From Burkholderiales bacterium UBA1834 (lineage in GTDB: Bacteria > Pseudomonadota > Gammaproteobacteria > Burkholderiales > Burkholderiaceae_C): a stretch of DNA of 9,215 nt. Positions 1-6,877 of this stretch are shown here, in pieces; positions within the stretch are counted from its first letter, which is position 1, and each line of letters begins with the position of its first letter. Under the pieces are notes generated by a model. That model ran no database searches. It saw only the letters and a program-made list of their open reading frames with translations, and was not told the DNA's origin. Location: NCBI GenBank assembly GCA_002339015.1, contig DDJC01000068.1, forward strand, positions 42,885-52,099, given 5' to 3'. A program made the translations under genes and the position numbers.

Positions 1-1937
1 TGGTCGACGATGCCATCGTGGTGGTGGAGAACGTCGAGCGGCTGATGGCCACCGAAGGCCTGTCGCCGCTGGAGGCCACGCGCAAGGCCATGAAGCAGAT
101 CAGCGGCGCCGTGATCGGCATCACCGTGGTGCTGGTGTCGGTGTTCCTGCCGATGGCCTTCTTCAGCGGCTCGGTGGGCAACATCTACCGCCAGTTCTCG
201 ATGTCGATGGCCGTGTCCATCGTGTTCTCGGCCTTCCTGGCGCTGAGCCTGACGCCGGCGCTGTGCGCCACGCTGCTCAAGCCGGTCGATCCGGACCACC
301 ACGAGCGCAAGGGCTTCTTCGGCTGGTTCAACCGCCGCTTCGTCAGCGTCACGCACAGCTATGAAGGGCTCACCGCCAAGCTGCTCAAGCGTACCGGCCG
401 CGTGCTGGTGATCTACCTGGTGCTGATCGGTGTGGTCGCGTGGCTGTACGCCCGACTGCCGTCTGCCTTCCTGCCCGATGAGGATCAGGGCAACCTGATC
501 GTCAGCGTGCAGCTGCCGCCGGGTGCCACCACCAACCGGACCGAATCCGTGATCTCGCAGGTCGAGCAGTTCTTCCTGAAGCAGTCCGAGGTCAAGTCCA
601 TCGTGGGTGTGATCGGCTTCAGCTTCTCGGGCACGGGCCAGAACGCGGCCCTGGGCTTCGTCACGCTCAAGGACTGGAACGAGCGCTCCGGCAAGGAGCA
701 TTCCGCCCAGGCCCTGGCCGGCCGTGCCTTTGGGGCGCTCTCGGGCATCCGCGACGCCTTCATCTACCCGCTGAACCCGCCGGCCATCCGTGAGCTGGGC
801 AACGCCACCGGTTTCGCGATGCGTCTGCAGGACCGTGCCGGCCTGGGCCACGACGCCCTGCTGGCCGCGCGCAACCAGCTGATGGGCATGGCGGCGCAGA
901 GCAAGATTGTCACGGGCATGCGCCCGGATGGCCTGGAAGACGCGCCGCAGCTGCAGGTGGACATCGACCGCGACAAGGCGCAGGCCCTGGGCGTGGCGAT
1001 CACGGCCATCTCGTCCACGCTGTCGACCAATCTGGGCTCGTCTTACGTGAACGACTTCCCCAACCAGGGGCGCCTGCAGCGGGTCGTGGTGCAGGCCGAT
1101 GCCACCGCGCGCTCCACGCCGGAAGACATCCTGGCCCTGCAGGTCACCAACAACCAGGGCCAGAGCGTGCCGCTGTCGGCCTTCGCCACCACCCGTTGGA
1201 TCACCGGTCAGATGCAGGCCGTGCGCTACAACGGCTACCCTGCCATGCGGATCGCCGGCGATGCCGCGCCCGGCTACAGCACCGGCCAGGCCATGGCCGA
1301 GATGGAGAAACTCGCCGCCCAGTTGCCCCAGGGCATCGGCCTGGAATGGACGGGCCTGTCGCGTGAAGAGAAGCTGTCGGGCTCGCAGGCCGCGATGCTG
1401 ATGGCCTTCTCACTGCTGGCCGTGTTCCTGTGCCTGGCCGCGCTGTATGAAAGCTGGGCCATTCCGCTGGCCGTGCTGCTGGTGGTGCCCCTGGGCATCC
1501 TGGGCTCGCTCACCGGCGTGACCCTGCGTGGCATGAACGACGACATCTTCTTCAAGGTGGCGCTGATCACCATCATGGGCCTGTCTGCCAAGAACGCCAT
1601 CCTGATCATCGAGTTCGCCAAGGAACTTCACGAACAGGGCAAGGGTCTGCTGGAGGCCACGCTGGAGGCCTGCCATCTGCGCTTCCGCCCCATCGTGATG
1701 ACCTCGCTGGCCTTCATCCTGGGCGTGGTGCCGCTGTTCATCGCCTCGGGCGCCAGTTCGGGTGCGCAGCGCGCCATCGGCACCGGCGTGCTCAGTGGCA
1801 TGATCGCGGCCACGGCGCTGGCGGTGTTCTTCGTTCCCGTGTTCTTCGTGGTGGTGCGCAAGCTGATCCCGCTCAAGCGCGCGTCGGCCGCCCCCACCAA
1901 CCCCGCCCCCGAGGTGACCCATGATCCGCATGCTTAA
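1..1937 (+). CDS. RND multidrug efflux pump, inner-membrane subunit (AcrB/MexB type, HAE1 family), 5'-truncated
   Basis: This is the proton-driven inner-membrane exporter of a tripartite efflux pump, taking hydrophobic or amphiphilic compounds from the periplasm and inner leaflet to an outer-membrane channel. The reading frame is open from base 3 and gives 644 residues. It starts at VDDAIVVVEN, which matches the TM4 motif with the proton-relay pair Asp407/Asp408 of E. coli AcrB. The remaining length fits an AcrB of about 1,049 residues, so only the N-terminal ~405 residues are missing. TM10 carries GLSAKNAILI with the third relay residue (AcrB Lys940). Other family blocks visible are AALYESWAIP, LVVPLG, TSLAFILGVVPL and the closing FFVPVFFVVVR helix. 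The second periplasmic porter/docking region lies between the two membrane halves. The stop codon lies 17 bp inside the downstream channel gene, so the two are co-transcribed. The adaptor (AcrA-like) gene is probably just upstream. Family is secure; substrates and exact subfamily are not determinable here. Confidence 0.96.
   Translation, partial: VDDAIVVVENVERLMATEGLSPLEATRKAMKQISGAVIGITVVLVSVFLPMAFFSGSVGNIYRQFSMSMAVSIVFSAFLALSLTPALCATLLKPVDPDHHERKGFFGWFNRRFVSVTHSYEGLTAKLLKRTGRVLVIYLVLIGVVAWLYARLPSAFLPDEDQGNLIVSVQLPPGATTNRTESVISQVEQFFLKQSEVKSIVGVIGFSFSGTGQNAALGFVTLKDWNERSGKEHSAQALAGRAFGALSGIRDAFIYPLNPPAIRELGNATGFAMRLQDRAGLGHDALLAARNQLMGMAAQSKIVTGMRPDGLEDAPQLQVDIDRDKAQALGVAITAISSTLSTNLGSSYVNDFPNQGRLQRVVVQADATARSTPEDILALQVTNNQGQSVPLSAFATTRWITGQMQAVRYNGYPAMRIAGDAAPGYSTGQAMAEMEKLAAQLPQGIGLEWTGLSREEKLSGSQAAMLMAFSLLAVFLCLAALYESWAIPLAVLLVVPLGILGSLTGVTLRGMNDDIFFKVALITIMGLSAKNAILIIEFAKELHEQGKGLLEATLEACHLRFRPIVMTSLAFILGVVPLFIASGASSGAQRAIGTGVLSGMIAATALAVFFVPVFFVVVRKLIPLKRASAAPTNPAPEVTHDPHA
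1911..1916 (+). promoter_or_regulatory. Ribosome binding site for the outer-membrane channel gene
   Basis: GAGGTG lies within the last codons of the RND gene, 4 nt before ATG 1921 and 13 nt before the in-frame ATG at 1930. The first spacing is short and the second long, so the start is not fully settled. Both starts leave the signal peptide intact. Confidence 0.5.
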
Positions 1938-3426
1938 ACCCGTCGCCCTGGCCACCACGCTGGTGTCGCTGCTCAGCGCCTGTTCGCTGATCCCCACCTA
2001 CCAGCGTCCCGAGGCCCCGGTGCCGCAGCAGTGGTCCACCGGCGAGGCCGGCACCACCGGCGTGGAGGCCGCACCCACCCTGGTCAACTGGGAGAACTAT
2101 TTCCCCGATCCGCGCCTGCAGTCGCTGATCCGCGCCTCGCTGGTCAACAACCGCGACCTGCGCGTGGCCGTGCTCAACATCGAGCAGACCCGTGCGCAGT
2201 ACCAGATCCAGCGTTCAGCACTGTTCCCGCAGGTGGGCGTGACGCTCAGTGGCAACCGTGGCACGTCGTCGAGCCCGCCTTATGGTGTGGGCTCCTCGGT
2301 GAGCGCCGGCCTGTCGCTGTCGGCCTTCGAGATCGACCTGTTCGGCCGCGTGCGCGCCCTGACGGATGCCGCCGCCGCTACCTTGCTGGCCACCGAAGAA
2401 GCCCGCAAGACCACGCAGATCAGCCTGGTGGCCTCGGTGGCCAGCACCTGGTATGCGCTGTGGGCCGACCGCTGGCAGCTGGCGCTGGCCGAGCAGACGC
2501 TGCAGGCGCGCGCGGCATCGCTCAAGCTGCTGCAACTGAAGTACGACAACGGCGTGCTCAACGAGCTGGACCTGCGCTCGGCACAATCACTGGTGGAGGC
2601 CGCGCGTGTCAGCCGTGCACAGGCCGAACGCCAGTACCGCCAGGACATCAACGCCTTGCAGTTGCTGGTGGGCCAGCCACTGGACAGCGCGACCCTGCCG
2701 CCTGCGCCGGCCCTGGGCGAGCGCCCCCTGGACGATGTCGAGGCCATTCCCAAGCTCGGCGGCGACACCCTGTGGCCCGCACTGGCTGAGCTGCCGGTGG
2801 GCCTGCCTTCCCAGGTGCTGCTGGCCCGGCCTGACATCACCCAGGCCGAACAGCAACTGATCGCCGCCAACGCCAACATCGGTGCTGCGCGCGCGGCCAT
2901 GTTCCCCAGCATCTCGCTCACGGGCAGTGCCGGGCGCATCAGCAACTCGCTGTCGGGCCTGGTCGACGATGGCCGCAAGACCTGGGGCCTCACCGGTTCG
3001 CTGCTGGCACCCATCTTCGACATGGGCCGCACCCGCGCCGGTGTCGAGGTGGCCCAGGCCAGCCGCGACATCGCCGTGGCGCAGTACGAGAAGGCCCTGC
3101 AGAGCGCTTTCCGCGAGGTATCGGATGCACTGGTGTCGCGCCAGACGTATGGCGAGCAGGCGCAGGCACAGCAAGCGCAGGCCGATGCCGAGAACGACCG
3201 GCTGCGCCTGTCGGCGCTGCGCTACCGCAGCGGTGTGGCCAGCCAGCTCGATCTGCTCGATGCGCAGCGCAGCCTGTTCACGGCGCAGCAGGCTTTGATC
3301 CAGGCGCAACTGGCGCGTCAGCAGGCCAACATCACCTTGTTCAAGACGCTGGGGGGTGGCTGGGATCAGAACACGGTCACCACGGTGCCGGCAGCGGCCG
3401 CAGCGGCCAGCGGGCCGGCATCCTGA
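1921..3426 (+). CDS. Outer-membrane efflux lipoprotein, NodT/OprM family (TolC-like channel)
   Basis: This is the outer-membrane exit duct of the RND pump encoded just upstream. It would form a trimeric beta-barrel with a long periplasmic alpha-helical tunnel. The 501-residue product starts with a short basic, hydrophobic lipoprotein signal ending in a lipobox LSAC. Cys21 is the predicted lipidated residue, and Ser at +2 is compatible with outer-membrane sorting. The mature N-terminus has the family's PTYQRPEAPVPQQW stretch. Two outer-membrane efflux repeats follow, roughly residues 60-250 and 285-480. They include AFEIDLFGRVR in the first repeat and LLARPDITQAEQQLIAANANIGAARAA (given here by its landmarks LLARPD and GAARAA) plus RYRSGVASQLDLLDAQR in the second. 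Length is normal for the family. The C-terminus ends in an Ala-rich tail. Translation is probably coupled to the pump gene through the 17-bp overlap. The start could be Met4 (1930) instead of Met1. Confidence 0.95.
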   Translation: MIRMLKPVALATTLVSLLSACSLIPTYQRPEAPVPQQWSTGEAGTTGVEAAPTLVNWENYFPDPRLQSLIRASLVNNRDLRVAVLNIEQTRAQYQIQRSALFPQVGVTLSGNRGTSSSPPYGVGSSVSAGLSLSAFEIDLFGRVRALTDAAAATLLATEEARKTTQISLVASVASTWYALWADRWQLALAEQTLQARAASLKLLQLKYDNGVLNELDLRSAQSLVEAARVSRAQAERQYRQDINALQLLVGQPLDSATLPPAPALGERPLDDVEAIPKLGGDTLWPALAELPVGLPSQVLLARPDITQAEQQLIAANANIGAARAAMFPSISLTGSAGRISNSLSGLVDDGRKTWGLTGSLLAPIFDMGRTRAGVEVAQASRDIAVAQYEKALQSAFREVSDALVSRQTYGEQAQAQQAQADAENDRLRLSALRYRSGVASQLDLLDAQRSLFTAQQALIQAQLARQQANITLFKTLGGGWDQNTVTTVPAAAAAASGPAS

Positions 3427-3474
3427 TGGCGCAGCCTGCCGGAGGCACTGGTTGAGTCTGGCGCCCTGTGGCTG

Positions 3475-3513
3475 AAAGCAAAACGCCTGGTCGATCACCA
3501 GGCGTTTTGCTTT
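3475..3513. terminator. Bidirectional rho-independent terminator
   Basis: A perfect 17-bp inverted repeat: AAAGCAAAACGCCTGGT at 3475-3491, loop CGATC, and its exact complement at 3497-3513. The A-rich outer left arm and T-rich outer right arm (GTTTTGCTTT) give a U-rich 3' side in either direction. It sits 48 bp after the stop of the channel gene and 24 bp past the stop of the opposing sapC gene, so it can end both transcripts. The rest of the 111-bp gap shows nothing else. Confidence 0.88.
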
Positions 3514-3537
3514 GGAGCGTCTCGTTCTGGCGTCTTG

Positions 3538-4266
3538 TCAGTTCGCCAGCTTGCGACTCAAGCGCGCGCCCAGCTTGCTCACGTTGTTGAGCGACAGCAG
3601 GTGCGCATGGATCCAGCCCAGCGCGCCGCTCGCGAACAGCTCCTGCACCACCTCTGGCGGCAGCTGACGCAGCTTGTCCTCATCGACCACCTTGAAGCCA
3701 TTGAGGTTCAGGTGCTGCTCGCCCAGCTTGAAATCGATGTTGCGCTCGACCAGCAGGCCCAGCTCGTTCAGGCGCTTGGCGAACAGCGTGGTGCGCTGCA
3801 TGTCATTGTGGAAGTCCAGCAGGAACTTCTGCAGCTGCTGCAGATAAGGCGTGGCCTTGCCTTCGTCCGTGAACAGCGCTTCGCCATCGGTGTTGTTCAG
3901 GCCGTCGAAGGCTTCGTCCATGCACACGGTGAGCTGGTCGCTGCCCGGCTGCTCGGCCAGCACGAAGGGGTAGCGGCGGATGAAGGCGGGCAGGTAGCTT
4001 TGCGGGTCCCAGCGGCCTTCGGCGTCGATGTAGAGGTTCTCCTTGTCGCGCAGGCCCACCACCGACACCATCGTGTGCTGGTCGCCCGACGCGACGAACA
4101 CACACGGCAGGTCCAGCGCCGCCAGCGGCAGCTCGGTCACGGCCATCAGCAGTGAATTCGTTTCGCGCGCGAAATTCAGGTGCTGCCCGCTGGCCTTCAC
4201 GCGCAGCGCGCGGTGCTGCTCACGGTTGACGGGTGTCAGGCGTTCATACATCAGCATGGTCTTCAT
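3538..4266 (-). CDS. SapC family protein (S-layer-locus SapC type, function unknown)
   Basis: The 242-residue protein matches the SapC family named after a gene beside Campylobacter surface-layer genes. It is unrelated to the SapC permease of the E. coli Sap peptide transporter, a common mis-annotation. Recognisable blocks are an early NREQHRALRV stretch (about residues 14-23), FARETNSLLMAVTELP (32-47) and the strongest family block around residues 71-101: GLRDKENLYIDAEGRW followed by YLPAFIRRYPF. No signal peptide or membrane helix is visible, so it is probably cytoplasmic. The start at 4266 is supported by an AGGA (complement of 4274-4277) 7 nt upstream. A longer frame reaching 4374 would run into the divergent ubiA start and lacks family similarity. 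It stands alone, convergent with the efflux operon and divergent from ubiA, so context gives no clue to its role. Family assignment is fairly sure; no biochemical function is claimed. Confidence 0.85.
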   Translation of the reverse strand: MKTMLMYERLTPVNREQHRALRVKASGQHLNFARETNSLLMAVTELPLAALDLPCVFVASGDQHTMVSVVGLRDKENLYIDAEGRWDPQSYLPAFIRRYPFVLAEQPGSDQLTVCMDEAFDGLNNTDGEALFTDEGKATPYLQQLQKFLLDFHNDMQRTTLFAKRLNELGLLVERNIDFKLGEQHLNLNGFKVVDEDKLRQLPPEVVQELFASGALGWIHAHLLSLNNVSKLGARLSRKLAN

Positions 4267-4349
4267 GGCGTGATCCTGTGTGTGCTTGTCTGTTGTCTGG
4301 GTGGGTGATGGTGCGCAGCATAGCGCGTGGAGATGTCGCGCTTGCGATA
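4267..4349. promoter_or_regulatory. Divergent sapC/ubiA intergenic promoter region
   Basis: These 83 bp must carry promoters for both divergent genes. On the + strand an extended -10 (TGC then GATAAT, 4343-4351) reaches into the ubiA ATG, but no good -35 precedes it. On the - strand TATGCT (complement of 4317-4322) is a possible -10 for sapC, giving a leader of about 45 nt, again without a convincing -35. Positions are inferred from motif resemblance only. Confidence 0.4.
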
Positions 4350-5267
4350 ATGCACCCCGTGAACAGCACGACACAGCCTCCTCACCAGCCCCTGCCCCTC
4401 AGAGCGCGCCTGTCGCTCTACCTGGACCTGATCCGCTGGAACCGCCCCCAGGGCTGGCTGCTGCTGCTGTGGCCCACCCTGGCCGCGCTGTGGCTCGCAG
4501 CACGTGGCTTTCCGGGCTGGCACCTGCTGGTGGTGTTCACGCTGGGCACGGTGCTGATGCGCAGCGCCGGCTGCACCGTCAATGACGTGGCCGATCGGGA
4601 TTTCGACAGGCACGTCAAGCGCACCGCCGAGCGGCCGATCACCAGTGGGCGCATTTCCGTGAAGGAGGCGCTGATGGTAGGGCTGGTGCTCACGCTGGTG
4701 TCCTTCCTGCTGGTGCTGACCACCAACCTCCCCACCATCGCATGGTCGTTCGGTGCCTTGGGTGTGACCATCCTCTATCCTTTCACCAAGCGCTTCTTTT
4801 CGATGCCGCAGGCGGTGCTGGGCGTGGCTTTCAGCTTCGGCATACCCATGGCCTACACCGCCACGCAGGGCCGTGTGCCGGTGGAGGCCTGGTGGCTGGT
4901 GGTGGGCAATCTGGCCTGGGTGCTGGCCTATGACACCGAATACGCCATGGTCGATCGCGATGACGATCTTCGGATCGGCATGCGCACCTCGGCGATCACG
5001 CTGGGGCGTTTCGATGTGGCCGGCGTGGCCCTGTTTTACGCCGTCTGCATCGCGTGCTGGGCGCAGGTGGGGCGCCTGGCCGGGCTGGGCCCTGTCTACT
5101 GGGCCGCCATGGCCGCTGCCGCGGCGCAGGCGCTGTGGCACATCTGGATGATCCGCTCGCGCCGCCGTGAGGATTGCTTCGCCGCCTTCCGCATGAACCA
5201 CTGGCTGGGGTTCACGGTGTTCGTGGGCGTTCTGGGCGACGATCTGCTGGCACGCCTGCCGGCTTGA
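4350..5267 (+). CDS. ubiA: 4-hydroxybenzoate polyprenyltransferase (ubiquinone biosynthesis)
   Basis: UbiA is an integral inner-membrane prenyltransferase that attaches the polyprenyl tail to 4-hydroxybenzoate, an early committed step of ubiquinone synthesis. From ATG 4350 it gives 305 residues, close to the usual ~290. Both Mg2+/diphosphate-binding Asp motifs are present: NDVADRDFD at residues 78-86 and YDTEYAMVDRDDD at 194-206. The N-terminal RWNRPQGWLLLLWPTLAALW is the typical first membrane segment of UbiA, and several further hydrophobic helices follow. Two starts are possible, ATG 4350 and GTG 4359. Neither has a well-spaced Shine-Dalgarno sequence (GGAGA at 4329-4333 is too far upstream), and a -10-like element overlaps the ATG. 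GTG 4359 would give 302 residues. The frame extends upstream to 4233, but that part overlaps sapC and lacks family similarity. The gene is convergent with proC, only 20 bp away. Confidence 0.95.
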   Translation: MHPVNSTTQPPHQPLPLRARLSLYLDLIRWNRPQGWLLLLWPTLAALWLAARGFPGWHLLVVFTLGTVLMRSAGCTVNDVADRDFDRHVKRTAERPITSGRISVKEALMVGLVLTLVSFLLVLTTNLPTIAWSFGALGVTILYPFTKRFFSMPQAVLGVAFSFGIPMAYTATQGRVPVEAWWLVVGNLAWVLAYDTEYAMVDRDDDLRIGMRTSAITLGRFDVAGVALFYAVCIACWAQVGRLAGLGPVYWAAMAAAAAQALWHIWMIRSRRREDCFAAFRMNHWLGFTVFVGVLGDDLLARLPA

Positions 5268-5282
5268 GCGAGCAACGGTCCC

Positions 5283-5295
5283 GGCGCTCAGCGCC
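5283..5295. repeat. Short GC dyad across the proC stop codon
   Basis: GGCGCTCAGCGCC is a perfect 13-bp dyad whose centre contains the proC stop (TCA on the + strand, 5288-5290). It could form a 5-bp stem with a 3-nt loop. There is no U-rich tail, so it is a weak candidate for ending either ubiA or proC transcription in the 20-bp convergent gap. Confidence 0.3.
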
Positions 5296-6124
5296 CGAAC
5301 TCGTCACCCAGTTCACCGGCGCGCTTTTGCGCCGCACGCATCGCCTGGATGAAGCTGGCCTTCACGCCGGCATCTTCCAGCGTTGTCAGCGCCGCGTAGG
5401 TGGTGCCGCCCTTGGACGTGACCTTCTCGCGCAGCGTGGCCGGGCTGTCTTCTGATTGGGTGGCCAGCGCTGTGGCGCCTGCGAACGTGGCCAGTGCCAG
5501 CGCGCGGCCTTGCTCTGCGCTCAGGCCCATGTCGGCGGCCGCCTGCACCATCGCCTCGATGAAATAGAACACGTAGGCCGGGCCTGAGCCGGACAGGGCC
5601 GTCACCGCATCCAGATCGGCCTCCTGGCCCACCCACAGTGCCTGGCCGGTGGGCTGCACCACAGCGTCGATGGCGGCGCGCTCGGCGACCGTCACGTCAG
5701 GCCGGGCGAACAGGCCGGTGATGCCTTGGCCGACCAGCGCCGGTGTGTTGGGCATGGCGCGCACGATGCGCCCGGTGCCCAGCAGGCGGGCCATGTCGTC
5801 GGTGCGCAGACCGGCCATCACGCTGTAGTGCAGGGCCTGCTGGGTGAAGCTGGCCACCTGGCCGGTGGCTTCCTTGAACTGCTGAGGCTTCACGGCCCAT
5901 ACCACCAGGTTCGCGCCACTGAGGGCCGCATCGGGCGTGGCCTGGGTGCGCAGACCCTGGGCGGCCAGGCGCGCGCGTGCCGCTTCACCCGGGTCGATGA
6001 CGAGGATGGACTCAGGCTTGCGGCCCTGGCGCAGCAGGCCGCCGATGATGGCCGAGGCCATGTTGCCACCGCCGACAAAGGCGATCAGGTCAAAGGACGT
6101 GGGTGTGGTGGAGGAGGTGCTCAT
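5288..6124 (-). CDS. proC: Pyrroline-5-carboxylate reductase
   Basis: ProC reduces 1-pyrroline-5-carboxylate to L-proline with NAD(P)H, the last step of proline synthesis, in the cytoplasm. The 278-residue protein begins with a Rossmann fold: FVGGGNMASAIIGGLL (about 16-31) is the dinucleotide-binding loop. Further family blocks are VWAVKPQQ, RAMPNTPALVGQG and SGSGPAYVFYFIEAM in the dimerisation and active-site domain. The ProC signature region reads TSKGGTTYAALTTLE, with G239-G240-T241-T242; Lys238 stands where many homologues have Pro. Length is close to the usual ~270. The start ATG at 6124 overlaps the yggS stop as ATGA, and no Shine-Dalgarno precedes it, so initiation probably depends on ribosomes finishing yggS. 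A longer frame continues upstream to 6595 but lies inside yggS and is a shadow. Pairing with yggS is conserved in many proteobacteria. Confidence 0.97.
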   Translation of the reverse strand: MSTSSTTPTSFDLIAFVGGGNMASAIIGGLLRQGRKPESILVIDPGEAARARLAAQGLRTQATPDAALSGANLVVWAVKPQQFKEATGQVASFTQQALHYSVMAGLRTDDMARLLGTGRIVRAMPNTPALVGQGITGLFARPDVTVAERAAIDAVVQPTGQALWVGQEADLDAVTALSGSGPAYVFYFIEAMVQAAADMGLSAEQGRALALATFAGATALATQSEDSPATLREKVTSKGGTTYAALTTLEDAGVKASFIQAMRAAQKRAGELGDEFGR

Positions 6125-6831
6125 GGTGGGGAATGATAGGTGCGCCCGCCGAAGATCGCCGTGCCCACGCGCACCATCGTGGCGCCTTCGGCGATGGCGG
6201 CTTCCAGGTCGGCGCTCATGCCCATCGACAGGGTGTCCAATGGCAGGCCTTCGGCGCGCAGGCTGTCGAACAGGGTCTTGAGCCCGTGGTGAGCGGCGTG
6301 CTGAGCCGCTTCGTCGGGCGTGGGCGCAGGCAGGGCCATCAGGCCGCGCAGCCGCACATTGGGCAGCTGCGCAATGGCCCGGGCCAGGGCAGGGGCCTCG
6401 GCCGGATCGGCGCCGCTCTTGCTGCCCTCCCCGCTGGTGTTGACCTGAACCAACACATTGAGCGGGGGCAAACCCGCTGGCCGCTGCTCGCTCAGGCGCT
6501 GCGCGATCTTGAGCCGGTCCACGCTGTGCACCCAGTCGAAGCGTTCGGCCACGGGCCGGGTCTTGTTGCTCTGCAGGGGGCCGATCAGGTGCCATTCCAG
6601 CGCCTCGCCCCCGCTGGCACGGGCGTCACGCAGGGCGTCCATCTTGTCCAGGGCTTCCTGGACATAGTTCTCGCCGAAGCGGAACTGGCCGCAGGCGGCG
6701 GCCTCGCGCACCGCTTCAGGGCCGAAAGTCTTGCTCACGGCCAGCAGGGTCACCTCGTCCAGAGGCCTGTCGGCCGTCGCGCAGGCCTGCTTGATCCGGT
6801 GCGACACGAGTTGTAGGTTGTGGGAGATCAT
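6121..6831 (-). CDS. yggS: YggS/PLPBP family pyridoxal-phosphate homeostasis protein
   Basis: This is a cytoplasmic PLP-binding protein with the alanine-racemase-like TIM-barrel fold but no known enzymatic activity. The family buffers PLP and affects amino-acid and vitamin B6 balance. The 236-residue length is normal. LLAVSKTFG holds Lys34, the expected Schiff-base lysine. Further family blocks are FGENYVQEA, EWHLIGPLQSNK, VHSVDRLKIA, VLVQVNTSGE, LRGLMALP, the SMGMSADLEAAI phosphate-binding region and the terminal VRVGTAIFG. The start at 6831 gives the typical N-terminus, but no Shine-Dalgarno is seen. A TATGAT on the - strand (6852-6847) would give a leader of only about 9 nt. The stop overlaps the proC start (ATGA). 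The gene is divergent from pilT, the same neighbour as in Pseudomonas. Confidence 0.97.
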   Translation of the reverse strand: MISHNLQLVSHRIKQACATADRPLDEVTLLAVSKTFGPEAVREAAACGQFRFGENYVQEALDKMDALRDARASGGEALEWHLIGPLQSNKTRPVAERFDWVHSVDRLKIAQRLSEQRPAGLPPLNVLVQVNTSGEGSKSGADPAEAPALARAIAQLPNVRLRGLMALPAPTPDEAAQHAAHHGLKTLFDSLRAEGLPLDTLSMGMSADLEAAIAEGATMVRVGTAIFGGRTYHSPP

Positions 6832-6840
6832 CGCGATAAT
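6811..6840 (+). promoter_or_regulatory. Candidate sigma-70 promoter for pilT
   Basis: TTGTAG (6811-6816), an 18-bp spacer and GATAAT (6835-6840) resemble a sigma-70 promoter. The -35 box lies inside the first codons of yggS on the opposite strand. Transcription would begin near 6847, giving pilT a leader of about 30 nt. Inferred from motif resemblance only. Confidence 0.45.
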
Positions 6841-6846
6841 GGGGCG

Positions 6847-6852
6847 ATCATA
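6847..6852 (-). promoter_or_regulatory. Candidate -10 element for yggS-proC
   Basis: The - strand reads TATGAT here, one mismatch from TATAAT. No clear -35 lies 16-18 bp upstream. If used, transcription starts about 9 nt before the yggS ATG, and this promoter would overlap the pilT promoter candidate. Confidence 0.3.
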
Positions 6853-6853
6853 G

Positions 6854-6861
6854 TGACGTCA
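6854..6861. repeat. Perfect palindrome TGACGTCA in the pilT leader
   Basis: An 8-bp perfect palindrome lies in the 46-bp yggS/pilT gap, just downstream of the inferred pilT transcription start and next to the yggS -10 candidate. The same stretch can be read as GTGA-N6-TCA (6853-6865), resembling part of a CRP/Vfr site (TGTGA-N6-TCACA), but the outer bases do not match. Operator function is unproven. Confidence 0.3.
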
Positions 6862-6877
6862 GTCAGGCCAAACATCC

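Noticed and set aside
1410..1997. 195-aa open frame on the - strand opposite the RND gene end
   Set aside because: Low-complexity His/Gly/Gln/Arg-rich translation typical of the antisense of GC-rich coding DNA; the + strand is a clearly conserved transporter.
2587..3498. 303-aa open frame on the - strand opposite the channel gene
   Set aside because: Antisense shadow of a conserved outer-membrane efflux gene; no recognisable domain, and it runs into the terminator.
3535..4155. 206-aa + strand open frame opposite sapC
   Set aside because: Gln/Val/Leu-biased shadow of the sapC frame, without family motifs; the - strand carries the conserved SapC blocks.
4267..4374. 36-residue N-terminal extension of SapC
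   Set aside because: Cys/His-rich, without family similarity, overlaps the ubiA start; ATG 4266 has a well-placed AGGA.
4263..5201. 312-aa - strand open frame opposite ubiA
   Set aside because: His/Gln/Gly-rich antisense translation; ubiA on the + strand has both catalytic Asp motifs.
6125..6595. Upstream extension of the proC frame (157 codons)
   Set aside because: Lies entirely within yggS on the same strand in another frame, with Arg/Ala/Gly-rich translation; the ProC Rossmann fold begins right after 6124.
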